NCBI GenBank assembly: GCA_033032865.1
Contig: JAWHQI010000305.1
Coordinates: forward strand, 1,116,001 to 1,180,000
Direction of reading: 5' to 3'
DNA length: 64,000 nucleotides
Source of the DNA: Dactylorhiza incarnata
Taxonomy: Eukaryota > Streptophyta > Magnoliopsida > Asparagales > Orchidaceae
A program made the position numbers and the translations under genes. Below the pieces are notes generated by a model. That model was not told where the DNA came from, made no database searches, and saw only the letters and a list, made by a program, of their open reading frames with translations. Each line of letters begins with the position of its first letter. The first letter of the stretch is position 1. Positions 54,499 through 64,000 of the stretch are shown here, piece after piece.

Positions 54499-55775
54499 TG
54501 ATGTATTCCAGATTCCTGTTTTAATTTAACATTTAAAATTCGTGTTCGGAGTTTAAAGAATCGTGGCGCAAGCAAAATTTCACGAGAATTTTCAAATGTT
54601 GACCGACCAAAGATTCGTACTCGCGCGTTGGTGGACTAACAACTGTACGCAATTTGCTTTGAAATAATTTCTTCCACAAGTGCTTCAAGAGAGAAAAAAA
54701 AAACAATGATGTAGAAATTAACGACAAACAGGATTAATGACGACCTAGGCAAGCAAGCTTTGACTTTAAAGATCAAAAACATTAAAGCATAATATTAAAC
54801 TAACAATCATGAGCGAGACGGATAGTACGGGTATGCCTTCAGTTTCTGCAAGAGACAGCCCTAGGGTTTGGATGGCAGGGCCTGGAGGAGTTTCGGGCAG
54901 CAACAGGGAGTAGAATCAAGCTCCGGGAAGCTGACGGGAAGTGGACAGGAAACTTGCGGGAGTGCCACACGGTAGCTGGTGACTCGACACCGTCGGAGGC
55001 TGCTGGAGGGCTCGCCAGAGGTAGTCGGGCCCTCGGGAAACTGCTTCAGCGTCAGGCGAGCAGAAAACGGCTTAGAAGGAGCAGAGTCGTCGTCCTCAAC
55101 AGGAAAGAAAGGACCCAAAGTCGAATTCCCAGGTGGCAGTCGACTAAAAACAGGCCGCCGGAGCCTTGGGAGGACTCCGGCGTTGGCGGCGTTGGCTGGC
55201 GGAAGTCGGGAAGGCGGCGTCGTGCAAACGGGAGAGAACAGGGGGCGGGGGCTGGGAGTTACGAAAAGACAGGAAGAGGCTCTGTCTTTTCATTTTTCCC
55301 ACCCTGGCGTGAACAGAGAGATGGCCTTTGGAGAAAGAATAATAATTCAGTTATAAAAGAGTTTTTAATAGTTCTAATGAAGGAAATGAAACATTTAACG
55401 GTGGCATTTGATTTCCAAGATAACTCCCACAAATCCTTAATTAGACTAATTTAGGTAACTCCCCAAATAAAGAATTCTGAAATTAAATATAATTTCAAAT
55501 ATAATTTCAGAATTATGTGTTTTGATAATAAAATAATAATAGCTTAATTTTTATGGCATCTCACTTGCTTGCATAAATCAACACTACACCTAATTTGACG
55601 AACCTTTACATTCATGGTCTCATTGGCCGGTCATACCAATAAGCCGGATGATAATGCGCGAGGAACATACGCAATACAACATGCGTGAAACTAAAAATGC
55701 GCGAAGACGAGCGCTACAATAATAAAAAGAACTGAAAATATAATAAAATAAAAGATGCAAACTTGGGTTGCAACA
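54499..55775. mobile_element. probable solo LTR inside gypsy element 2
   Basis: 1277 bp with TG...CA ends (TGATGTATTCC / GGTTGCAACA), flanked by near-perfect GCCAG/ACCAG. Gypsy element 1 at 22007-22016 shows the uninterrupted integrase sequence. No protein domain or second LTR is inside. The strand is uncertain; a TATAA and T-rich context favours minus. Confidence 0.65.
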
Positions 55776-55780
55776 ACCAG

Positions 55781-56431
55781 CAAGCTCACTCCTTTTGAGG
55801 TGGTGTACGACAGACCACCCCTCACGTTACGCTCTTATGAGCCAAACAGCACCACTCCTCCGGCCGTCGATCGGACATTACAGGATAGGGATCGGACCTT
55901 ATCGTTACTTCGGGACAACTTACGGGTCGCACAGGAGTGCATGAAGGTCCAGGCAGACAGACACCGCACTGAGCGGGAATTTGCGGTGGGCGATGAGGTT
56001 TTCCTCAAGCTCTAACCGTACCAACAGCTATCAGTCTCTCGGCGGGCTAATCAAAAGTTGGCACCACGGTTCTACGGGTCGTTCCGCATTCTCCAACGAG
56101 TGGGTCCAGTAGCTTACACCCTGGCACTATCAGAGGGCTCTCGCATTCATCCGACATTTCATGTCTCCGTGCTAAAAAGGAAGATCGGGGATTCAGTTCA
56201 GGCCAGTTCTACCCTCCCAGAGGCCACCAGCAGCGGCGAATTGCGACCTTCACCCGAGGCCATCCTTTTGACCAAGTGGAAAAAACGGGGCACGGAGTAC
56301 CGGCCAGAGGTACTCGTCAAATGGCAGCATATGGCGGAGGCTCATAATTCTTGGGTTGACTTGTTGGAGTTCCGGGAGAGGTTCCCAGATTTCCACCTTG
56401 AGGACAAGCTGGTATTTGATGGGGAGGGGAA
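55781..56431 (+). pseudogene. Reina-like element 2 integrase end and chromodomain
   Basis: Resumes SKLTPFEVVYDRPP after the insertion. TAA at 56013 replaces a Gln codon. Then come RRANQKLAPRFYGSFRILQR, HPTFHVSVLKRKIGDSVQ and the chromodomain EVLVKWQHMAEAHNSWVDL. The purine tract GATGGGGAGGGGA abuts the 3' LTR. Confidence 0.88.
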
Positions 56432-56754
56432 TGCCCGCATGCGTTACGGTTCACGGGGCATAAATATTCTCGGCGACCTAAGGAGCACGCGCAAAGCAAC
56501 GGAACTGAACCATCCGGTTCAGCCCCCAATCATTAAAAGGGCCGAAGGGGGGCTGAACCAACCCGGTTCAGCCCCCACGTGGGGGGGCCGGCCGGCCCCC
56601 TCTTTCCCCGGGTATTAATAGGCCCGGGGATTCTCCAAGGCGGCTATCAAGAGTTATTCTCAGGTATTCTCTTCTTCCTCTCCCAAACCCTAGTTTCTCT
56701 TCTTCCCCCATAGTTTCTCTCTAGATCTCTCCCTCCCCTAGCAAGTTCTTATCA
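56432..56754 (+). repeat. 3' LTR of Reina-like element 2
   Basis: 323 bp ending TTCTTATCA before TSD GGGTG. The first bases (TGTTA) are lost. It contains two GGCTGAACC...GGTTCAGCC hairpins and a TATTAATA box between CCCGGG arms, as in element 1. It is the uninterrupted reference for the 5' LTR carrying copia 2. Confidence 0.88.
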
Positions 56755-56759
56755 GGGTG

Positions 56760-57237
56760 TGTTTGGACAAATCAAGTTTGGCAAACACGTAAGCTTGGAA
56801 AGCCAATTTCAGCACCGTACAATACAATGTCAGCAAATAAGTAAGGTCTGAAAACTATTTCAGCATATTAGGACCTGGACAGAGTAAGTTCAGCAAACAA
56901 ATGAGTTCTAAAAAACGATTTCAGCATAAGTGGTCCTGGGCTGATCAAATTCAGTAAACCAATAAGTTTGGGAAACTGATTTCAGTGTAGTAGGGCCTGG
57001 ACAGAGTAATTTAAGCAAACAAATGAGTTCTAAAAACCGATTTCATCATTCTTGGTCCTGGACAGATTAATTGCGGCAAACCAGTAAGTTTGGATACTAA
57101 TTTGAGCATACAAAGAGATGGAAAGAGTGATCTCAGCAAACAAATGAGTTCTAAAAAAACTGATTTCAGCATACGTGGTCTGGAACAGATTCATTCAGCA
57201 AGCCGCTAAGTTTGGAAGGCTGATTTCAGCATATAAT
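56760..57237. repeat. tandem array of alternating ~61-bp monomers
   Basis: About eight monomers. Two types alternate: one with CAAACAAATGAGTTCTAAAAA and one with CAAACCAATAAGTTTGG, each ending GATTTCAGCAT. This gives a ~122-bp dimer period. Gypsy element 2 is inserted at its left edge. Confidence 0.8.
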
Positions 57238-57971
57238 AAATCTAAATGTGTAATTGCATCACAATATCAAAGCTATATATATGTAGTCTCAATAACCGAT
57301 CAAAGCTGAAATCACATCATAGTTCTAGAATATGAAGCTAAACAGCAGACTAGCATGGACCATGAATTGGACAAATGCACAAGGATTCATTCAACTCTAA
57401 TACCTCCTTCTCTTCAAGTAACTTATATGCTGAGGGGATATGTGGGTATCAATATGATTTATACCTGTAGTTTAGTATTAAGCAAAAAAGTATATATGCA
57501 TATAATTAGCAGCAAAGTAAATATAAATCTAATTATGTAGTTCAGGATCAACATAAGCGTCAACGTAAATATAAATCTAATTTCAAAGATCCAAAATATT
57601 TAACTACAACTGAGATTAAGATCTTCATATGCCCTAGGTCACTACTAAGTACAAAGAGACTAAACTCGAAATGGTGTTATTATTAAACATTTGACTGTAC
57701 GCACAGTCAAGGCATACAACAATCTAGTTCGCTATTCGCTACCTTAGCAAGAGTTTCTTACAACATCATCACAATGTCTGCTCAAATTTGTGAGTCAGCT
57801 GAACACAGTTCTCACACAATGTGGTCAACCATGCTTATACTATAGGGTTGCTACGATGATGGCACCCGGTTCCCTAGCCATGCTCGTCGTAAGTTATGTT
57901 GTATAAGTTTCAGTGCATTGTAGACAAAACACTAATTATACCCTAAACTCATGCATGTAAACATGGTAGCA
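57238..57971. other. AT-rich sequence, nothing recognised
   Basis: No exon, RNA gene or element ends could be supported. Confidence 0.4.
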
Positions 57972-57974
57972 TAA

Positions 57975-59052
57975 GGCTTTGTTTGGCGGGGCGTTTTGAC
58001 AGATGCCCGCCGCAGATTTTAAAACAGCCCCGCCAAACGGAAATCGTGAAGCCCGCGGTGCAATCCGCCGCCGCCCTATATCGCGCATTTTCTGTGATTT
58101 GGAGTCGTGAAAACTTCTCGCGATTTTCAGCCGCGGGCGCGATTCCGCGAAGCCCTCCAGCGAGAGATTGCCCATCCGCGAAGCCCTAGCGAGCACGATC
58201 GTCGATCTCTTCCCTCCTCCTCCAGCGAGCACGAACCTCCTCCAGATAGCCTTGCGCGAAGCCCTACTAGCTGCGAGAGATTGCACATCCGCGAGCCCTA
58301 GCTGCGAGCACAAGCACGTCGATCTCTTCCCTCCTCCAGCGAGCACGAACCTCCTCCAGGTAGCCTTCTTCTTCCTCCTCCTCCCCTTCTTCTATTTCTA
58401 TTTTCTTCAGGTTTTAGGGATGTGCAATCATTTCGATCTCTTCCCTTCTTCTATTTCGATCTCTTCCCTCCTCCTCCAGCGAGCACGAAGCACAATCCAT
58501 TTTGTATGTTCTTTTGCAGCACCTCTTCCAAACATTTTGTGATCGAATGATAGTAAATTTCCAAAAAGCTTAACAGCTTCCCTCCTCCAGCGAGCACGAA
58601 GCACAATCCATTTACATGGCTTCCGTGACAGTGATCTATTGGTTCATCTTCACAAATTTTATTTCAAGAGCCTTGTACCTTATAAAGGAACCAAAAATGA
58701 ACTAATCTACCCCCTCTTGTTCTTCCTCTGGTTTTTTTTCCTGTAGATTTGCATATGTTAATTGCGTTTGTGTAGCTGTTTGTATGGATTTGCATTTTAG
58801 ATTTGCATTATTTTCCTGTAAAATGGCTTGTTTAAAATGGCTTGTGCATTTATGTAGGAAAACATAGAAATTCAAAACGCACAGCTGTTTTGCCAAACAA
58901 TTTAACAACTTCTCCGTTTGAAACAGCACTGCAACAGCTACTCTTCCAAACAGATTCACAGATTCTGTCACCACTCTGCAAAACAGCTGATTATTCCAAC
59001 ACTGCTTCCCACCACTGCTTCTCCAATTGCTGCAGCCGCGTCAAACAGAGCC
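57975..59052. mobile_element. PIF/Harbinger-type non-autonomous element, 1.08 kb
   Basis: Ends GGCTTTGTTTGGCG and CGTCAAACAGAGCC are inverted and flanked by TSD TAA (57972-57974 and 59053-59055), diagnostic for PIF/Harbinger. The first 60 bp fold back on themselves (GGCGGGGCG / CCCCGCC). The interior repeats CTTCCCTCCTCCAGCGAGCACGAA at about 58208, 58329 and 58578, like a captured exon repeated. No transposase is present. Confidence 0.85.
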
Positions 59053-59069
59053 TAAGTGGTATACATGCT

Positions 59070-60491
59070 TGATGAGGATTCATCATGGGCTCTCATTTAT
59101 GAGAAAAACCGGATGGCGGTTACTCCCATAAACCACTCCCCCCCACTACTTTAGTAGGAGAGAGTGGGAGGTCAAAGCCGGAACCGCCATTCCCGCCACC
59201 AACCGTCAATCCAAAAATACGCGCTAAGCACGCCAACCGCAACGTGCACGGCGCGCCGTCCCCTCCCGCCGGTGAGCGGGCCGCGCCAAACCGCACTCCC
59301 CGTGGGGAGCGGCCGAACCGCACCCCAAATGGGGTGCGGCCGAACCACACCCCTAGTGGGGTGCGGCCAAGCCGCACCCACGGGGTGCGGTCGCGCCGCA
59401 AGGGGTACGGCCGAGCCGCACACCCCTTGGGGTGCGCCCAAGCCGCACCCCCCTTTGCGGGGTGCGCCCAAGCCGCACCCCTCCCCGAGACGGGGTACGG
59501 CCGAGCCTCATCCTCCTTCCGCTTTCCTCACCGGGGAGCTTGCAAGGGACCATCCCATATTCGCGCCCTCGTCAGAACGCTCCTGAGCGCGCTTAGAACG
59601 CCTCCGCGCTCACGCGCGCTCAGAGAGCCTCTAAGCGCGTTCAAAGCGTTTCCATGTTCATCGCGCGCTCAGAACGCTTCTGAGCGCGCTCGGAGCATTC
59701 TCACATTTCCGACTCGCTCACTTTTCCGACTCGGCTCGCTCACTTTTTGTCTTTTCAGTTTCTCACTTTTCAGGAACAGCTTGTCGCCTTTCCCCGAAGG
59801 GCAGGATGGTCATTTACGAAAAATGGTGATCCGTGGGCTCTGAACCGGAAAATATGATTCGTCCTCCCAGGTGGTTATGGTGGTTACAACGGCAAAATTA
59901 CCAGGCTACCCCCGGCCAAAGCTATAAAAGAAGCTCAGAGCTTCATTTCAAGGGACCTTGCCTTCTGGACCCGGGAGAGCTCCTTGAAGATTTCCACGGA
60001 TTTCTCCATCGGCGCTTGAAGATCTCCTTCGTGGACTTGAAGTTTTCCTTCGTCCCGAAAGGCGACTTGGCAGTCTCACTTTCGTTCTCACGAAAGCGGA
60101 CACAGCGCTCTCACTTTCGTCTTCACGAAAGCGGACAAGGCATTCTCACTTTCGTTCTCTACCATTCTCAGAAGGAAAAGACTTAGTTTTTTCGAGAGGT
60201 GGTCTGTCACCCTCGGAACGTTCTCTCTCTCTCTCTCTCTAATATTGTAACGAGTGGCGGCCTGTCGCGCTCGAATTCTAAACACCGGATTGTAACCTCT
60301 CAGAAGATAGTGAAGTTTGGTCGGCACAGCCCCGGCCGCGTGGTTTTTTTACCCTTTCCGGGTTTTTCCACGTTAAAACGTCCCAGTGTACTCAACGAAT
60401 TTCTCTGTGACTGTTTGCGCGCTTGGTTCGCTCCCGAGCTAAGGTGGTTCAATTCGACCGGTCTACCAAGAGCCCTAAGCGACCCGCAACA
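59070..60491 (+). repeat. putative 5' LTR of Tat/Grande-like gypsy
   Basis: Its right end is fixed by CAACA just before the primer site at 60495. The left end is only estimated, at TGATGAGGATT. It contains GC-rich GGGGTGCGGCCGAGCCGCACC-like repeats (59290-59510), GAACGC...GAGCGCGC repeats (59565-59700) and a TATA box (GCTATAAAAG) near 59927. There is no 3' LTR in the window to confirm it. Confidence 0.55.
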
Positions 60492-60494
60492 GTT

Positions 60495-60511
60495 TGGCGC
60501 CGTCTGTGGGA
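60495..60511 (+). other. tRNA primer-binding site of Tat/Grande-like element
   Basis: TGGCGCCGTCTGTGGGA directly before the gag ATG at 60512. TGGCGCC-type sites are typical of non-chromovirus plant gypsy elements (Athila/Tat), unlike the initiator-Met sites elsewhere in the window. Confidence 0.65.
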
Positions 60512-62065
60512 ATGGATTCCCAACTACCGAACAAACGATTTCCGAACGCAGTGCCCGCTTCGCCTGAGTTCACGGAACCAGCAAGGGTGGACACCTCCCC
60601 CGAACTATCCGACGCATGCAGTTCCTCAATCCCTAAAGGCCCGACGAAAAGAGTGCTCATCGCTGCACCAATCCAGCCCCAGTGGGATGGACCGACTAGC
60701 AAGCCGGCCCCTCTCACAGCGGGGCAGGATTCGAACGATATCGCGCACCAGCAAAGGCGATCCACCCTGTCAGAGTCAATTTTGGCATACCCAGTCCCGT
60801 CATGGCTAAAGCTCCCACACATCAAGGAGTTCCACGGAGCAGAAGACCCGTACGTGCACGTTAATCACTTCTTGATGACGGTGCGGACGCTCGGACTTCC
60901 CGACCAAATCAGCTGCAAGATCTTCACCAAGACGCTGCGCGGAGACGCCCTCCGCTGGTATCAATCCTTGCCAAACGAAGCAATTCACAACTTCACCGAG
61001 TTGTCCCAACTGTTCGTTGAATGGCACGAGACACGCTCGCTAAGGACTCAAGAAGAGGGAGAAAAGCCCGGCACGGGCAAACCGCCCCGCCTAAGGGAGG
61101 CGGAATGGAGCACGCAGCAACAGAAGCGTCCCTGCGCATGGATGGACTTCGCCTTAGACGCGAGCATAGGCAGTCCACCCTGTGAGCTAAGGAGAGCGTT
61201 GGTAACTCACCGCATCTCCTTCAACATCCTATTCCTGGCTGCCGTAGTACGGCTCAAACTCCTAAGCGGGAACCTCAAACTCAGGGCCAGCGACGCGGAG
61301 CTCCCAGACGGAACTACGGTTCCCACCGTAGGAATCATCACCCTCCCCGTCCAAGTAGGGATGCATGCAGAACCAGTCTAGTACGACGTTCAATTCGTCG
61401 TCGCCGAGGCAGACTCTCCCTACGACGCAATATTTGGGAGCCTCTTACTGGACGCCCTGGACCACGACGTTTCCATGTCCGGGCGCATGGCCAACAAAGG
61501 GAGTATCATTAGGAACGCGATTCACGGTTTCGACACACCCGCCTCCAAGCTCCCTTGGATCAACAACGACCCATCGCCGAAACCAAAGTCTGAGAAGCAA
61601 GGCGCGCGGAAGGATCGTGCAACTCCCGCGTTGGCTGAAAAGGCCAAATTTCAGGCATCAGCAAATCCGCTGCAGTTTGATACATGCCGCAAGAGAAAGG
61701 GGCAGCAGCAGCAGTTCGAGAAGGCTGAACTGCTCACTCAGAACCGAGCAGACCGCTCCCAAGGGCTAGCAAATCAAGGCTCCCGGAGCTTCACCCCACT
61801 GAATACCCCCCGCGAGCACATATTGTCTGTAATCAGCAATAGCAAGATCATCAACTGGCCCAAACGGCTCTCCCTGCACAGGGGAGATCAAGCCCAATTT
61901 TGCCACTTTCACAAAGGCCGAGGACACCGAACGGAGCACTGTACGAGACTGAAAGAAGAAATTGAACGCCTCGTCCAATTAGGGCACCTGGAGGCTTTCC
62001 GTGAAGAGGCACAGAAGGATGCCACCAAAGATCAGTCGCCGGGTCACCGCCTCCCACCATGCTGA
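60512..62065 (+). pseudogene. Tat/Grande-like gag with embedded protease segment
   Basis: One frame of 517 codons with a single TAG at 61379. It starts MDSQLPNKRFPNAVPAS. The capsid region has FHGAEDPYVHVNHFLMTVRTLG and LRGDALRWYQSLPNEAIHNF. A protease-like segment follows (FNILFLAAVVRLKL...GTTVPTVGIITLPVQVG...YDVQFVVAEADSPYDAIFG), without the expected catalytic Asp motif. Last comes the gag zinc-knuckle region FCHFHKGRGHRTEHC...LKEEIERLVQLGHLEAF. In this lineage the zinc knuckle normally precedes protease, so the order is rearranged. No RT or integrase follows. Confidence 0.75.
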
Positions 62066-62250
62066 ATGACCAAAGGAGCTCGAGCCAGCACAGCACAAAA
62101 GGAGCGCAATGCTACCTTTTCTCTCTCTCGTCAAACTTGTATCAAGAAACTTATTAGCTCAAAAGTCGCAAGATTGCACTTGCGCATGTACCAATGTTCA
62201 TTTTCTGATTACGTTTTACCTGTCCTAAACTATTATACTGCAGGAACCCA

Positions 62251-62674
62251 CTTTGGGGCCCTGCCCCGGGGACTTTGCACCGCCGTCGATTGAAGGTTCG
62301 CCCTTCTCCTCCGCCGTCGAGTCCCGGTGTCGTAGGGGTCTGTCCCCCTTACGTTCACCCTCGGTTTGAATACACCAGCTATTCACCGGCCACTTCGGGG
62401 CCCTGCCCCGGGGACTTTGCACCGCCGTCGATTGAAGGTTCGCCCTTCTCCTCCGCCGTCAAGTCCCGGTGTCGTAGGGCCTGCCCCCCTTACGTTCACC
62501 CTCGGTTTGAATACACCAGCTATTCACCGGCCACTTCGGGGCCCTGCCCCGGGGACTTTGCACCGCCGTCGATTGAAGGTTCGCCCTTCTCCTCCGTCGT
62601 CGAGTCCCGGTGTCGTAGGGGCCTGCCCCCCTTACGTTCACCCTCGGTTTGAATACACCCGCTATTCACCGGCC
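62251..62674. repeat. 141-142-bp tandem repeat, 3 copies
   Basis: Copies start at 62251, 62393 and 62534, each with CGGGGCCCTGCCCCGGGGAC, GTCGATTGAAGGTTCGCC and GGTTTGAATACACC. The array lies in the non-coding part after gag. A shorter ~55-bp degenerate repeat (CGCAAACTAATTTT) follows at 62690-62815. Confidence 0.9.
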
Positions 62675-62841
62675 AAGCCGCGAGCCAGACTCGTGCGAAA
62701 GCCGCAAGCACAGACTTGCGCAAACTAATTTTTTATGTAAAAGCCGCGACCACAGACTCGTGCAAACTAATTTTATATATAATATAAAAGCCCCGGGCTC
62801 AGATCCGCGCAAACTCATCTGTAATTTTGAAAACAATCAAA

Positions 62842-63585
62842 CTATGCAAGTGCCAACAACCAGATTGACAAGATCATGCAGGGAAACAAGTACGACGCAT
62901 GCAATAAAGGAGATACAACCACATCCGACAAACACACAAACAAACAACAAAGCTGAAAGCAAGAAAATGAAAGACAAACAACATCAGTCCTCGGCCACGT
63001 CCGAGTCACGTCCGAGTAGTCATCCCCAGAAAGATCTCCGGCTCCGAGGCCGGCGGTGTCGCACCCGAACTTCCTCCCCATCATACGGAGAGTCTTCTGA
63101 ATGCCTCTCTGAAAAGAGACTTCGCACTCGTCCGCTATCAGGGGCTCTACCTCCTTCGTCATCACCTCGGCGCGAATCTCTTCCACCATCTGGAAACGCT
63201 CTTCCGCAAAAGTGAGGGAAACCTTGTACTCGGCTACCCCAGTCGCCTTGGCCTCCTCCAGACTCTGCTCGATCGACGACAGCCGGTCCACCTCGCCCCG
63301 TAGAAAGCCCAACTCCCCCTCCAGGCGAAACATCTCCCCTTGCGCGTCCGATAGTTGACGAAGGGCATCCTGGGCGAGCGCCTTATCACCGCCGTACTCT
63401 GCTCGCAGCTTCTCGACTTCACCCTCTAACTGCTTGATATGAGCTGCGTCGCGGTCCCTCTTCCTATGCAAAACGGACATGTCACACCTCGCCACGCGTA
63501 ACTCCTCCTGAAGAGCGAAGTAGTTGTCCATGAGGCTCACATAATGATCGTTCCATGTGAGCGCAACGCTAGTCAAAGCCTCTGC
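62842..63585 (-). CDS. antisense accessory gene of Grande-like element, exon 2
   Basis: Minus-strand exon after acceptor TTCGCAG (63586-63592): AEALTSVALTWNDHYVSLM, then a long heptad-type coiled coil (EELRVARCDMSVLHRKRD, IKQLEGEVEKLRAEY, EMFRLEGELGFLRGEVD) and VEPLIADECEVSFQRGIQ. The last ~60 residues are hydrophobic and may be read past the true end. Function unknown. Grande-type plant retroelements carry an antisense gene with a coiled coil in this position. Confidence 0.65.
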   Translation of the reverse strand, partial: AEALTSVALTWNDHYVSLMDNYFALQEELRVARCDMSVLHRKRDRDAAHIKQLEGEVEKLRAEYGGDKALAQDALRQLSDAQGEMFRLEGELGFLRGEVDRLSSIEQSLEEAKATGVAEYKVSLTFAEERFQMVEEIRAEVMTKEVEPLIADECEVSFQRGIQKTLRMMGRKFGCDTAGLGAGDLSGDDYSDVTRTWPRTDVVCLSFSCFQLCCLFVCLSDVVVSPLLHASYLFPCMILSIWLLALA

Positions 63586-63669
63586 CTGCGAACAAAAGTC
63601 GAACGGTTAGCAAGCATAAATAATGACGGAGAGTAAAGGCTAAGATCAAGAAAGAAGAACTTCATTTAC
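63586..63669 (-). other. 84-bp intron of the antisense gene
   Basis: GTAAAT donor at 63669 and TTCGCAG acceptor at 63586-63592. Removing it joins MACA to AEALTSV in frame. Confidence 0.6.
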
Positions 63670-63852
63670 CGCACAAGCCATCGCCTGAAGTGAGGAAGAA
63701 ACTCGCTTCGCCGACATGAGGGGAGGTGGTGGCGGCAAATCCTCCGGCGGGACCCGGTCGGCAATAGGAGACGCCAAAATCTCCACCTCCGGATCAGGCG
63801 AAACTGGCTCTCTCCTAGGACGGCTCGGGCCGGCCTCGCAATCTTGACTCAT
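63670..63852 (-). CDS. antisense accessory gene of Grande-like element, exon 1 (partial)
   Basis: Encodes MSQDCEAGPSRPRREPVS, a Pro-rich run (PPEDLPPPPPLMSAKR) and SSLQAMACA up to the donor. The reading continues upstream as RSWKKRKIVIKNGPSS and, with one frame change near 63925, LSWDPEREAAVPL. The real start is therefore probably past the right edge, and this copy may be frameshifted. Confidence 0.55.
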
Positions 63853-64000
63853 AGGCGCCAGTGGAATAGGGCGCGGACTGGAAGGGCCATTCTTAATAAC
63901 GATCTTCCTCTTTTTCCACGATCTAAGGGAACAGCAGCCTCCCGCTCAGGATCCCAGGAAAGCCCCACCGAGTGCAGTCGACGTTCATCCACGCAACCAG
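63853..64000 (-). other. right edge, upstream part of the antisense gene
   Basis: Likely coding continuation of the antisense gene with a frame change. It is cut by the window end. Confidence 0.4.

Larger units (their letters stand above)
45943..56754 (+). mobile_element. Reina-like Ty3/gypsy element 2, decayed, with nested insertions
   Basis: Bounded by TSD GGGTG (45938-45942 and 56755-56759). The 5' LTR (45943-46015 plus 50231-50303) is split by a copia element and lacks its middle part. The 3' LTR is 56432-56754. The primer site TGGTATCAGATG at 50307-50318 is one base off initiator tRNA-Met. Gag, protease, RT, RNase H, integrase and chromodomain are all recognisable, but broken by at least five stops and two frameshifts and cut by a 1.28-kb insertion at 54499. 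It is a sister family of element 1 (same motifs and same LTR hairpins). Confidence 0.9.

Noticed and set aside
58168..58542. Host gene inside the Harbinger element
   Set aside because: The frame consists of repeated CT-rich motifs, and no known domain is seen.
62251..62674. CRISPR array
   Set aside because: Three long direct repeats with no distinct spacers, in plant retroelement sequence.

Overview
The window is nuclear DNA of a flowering plant. It carries one host gene, spread very thinly, and an unusually dense and nested collection of plant transposable elements: Ty3/gypsy and Ty1/copia LTR elements primed by initiator tRNA-Met, RTE-type LINEs, hAT, PIF/Harbinger (Tourist) and Mutator-like non-autonomous elements, and a 5S-rRNA-derived element. 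Nothing seen fixes the species.

Host gene. Four exons of one protein phosphatase 2C gene (clade E type) lie on the minus strand at 44648-44262, 43195-43078, 23813-23590 and 6718-6230. Their splice sites and reading frames join without a break into 405 codons ending at a stop. The N-terminal exon was not found and probably lies past the right edge. The introns are 1.07 kb, 19.3 kb and 16.9 kb, plus a first intron of more than 19 kb. Most of what looks intergenic is therefore intronic.

Layout. 1-6229: 3' flank of the phosphatase gene, with microsatellites and several foldback elements, one built of palindromes inside an inverted repeat. 6719-23589 (last intron): a Mutator-like MITE, RTE LINE fragments, an internally deleted gypsy element (8286-11405), a duplicated copy of that element plus the adjoining LINE (13408-17366), a different hAT element in each copy, and a nearly complete Reina-like gypsy (17367-22958). 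23814-43077: a hAT-like element (24399-30494) split by a young copia with identical 73-bp LTRs (25167-30025); a 2.24-kb tandem duplication (32602-37079) that includes a non-coding LTR element and a Tourist MITE; a 5S-derived foldback element (37088-38165); and a small copia-type non-autonomous element (40541-42239).

44649-64000 (first intron, going upstream): a LINE fragment; a decayed second Reina-like gypsy (45943-56754) with a copia in its 5' LTR and a probable solo LTR in its integrase region; a dimeric tandem repeat; a PIF/Harbinger element; and the 5' part of a Tat/Grande-like gypsy with no polymerase, rearranged gag and an antisense spliced gene running off the right edge.

Several insertions can be dated against each other, because the window holds both filled and empty versions of the same target site. 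All retroelement coding regions examined carry stops, frameshifts or deletions. The phosphatase exons carry none.
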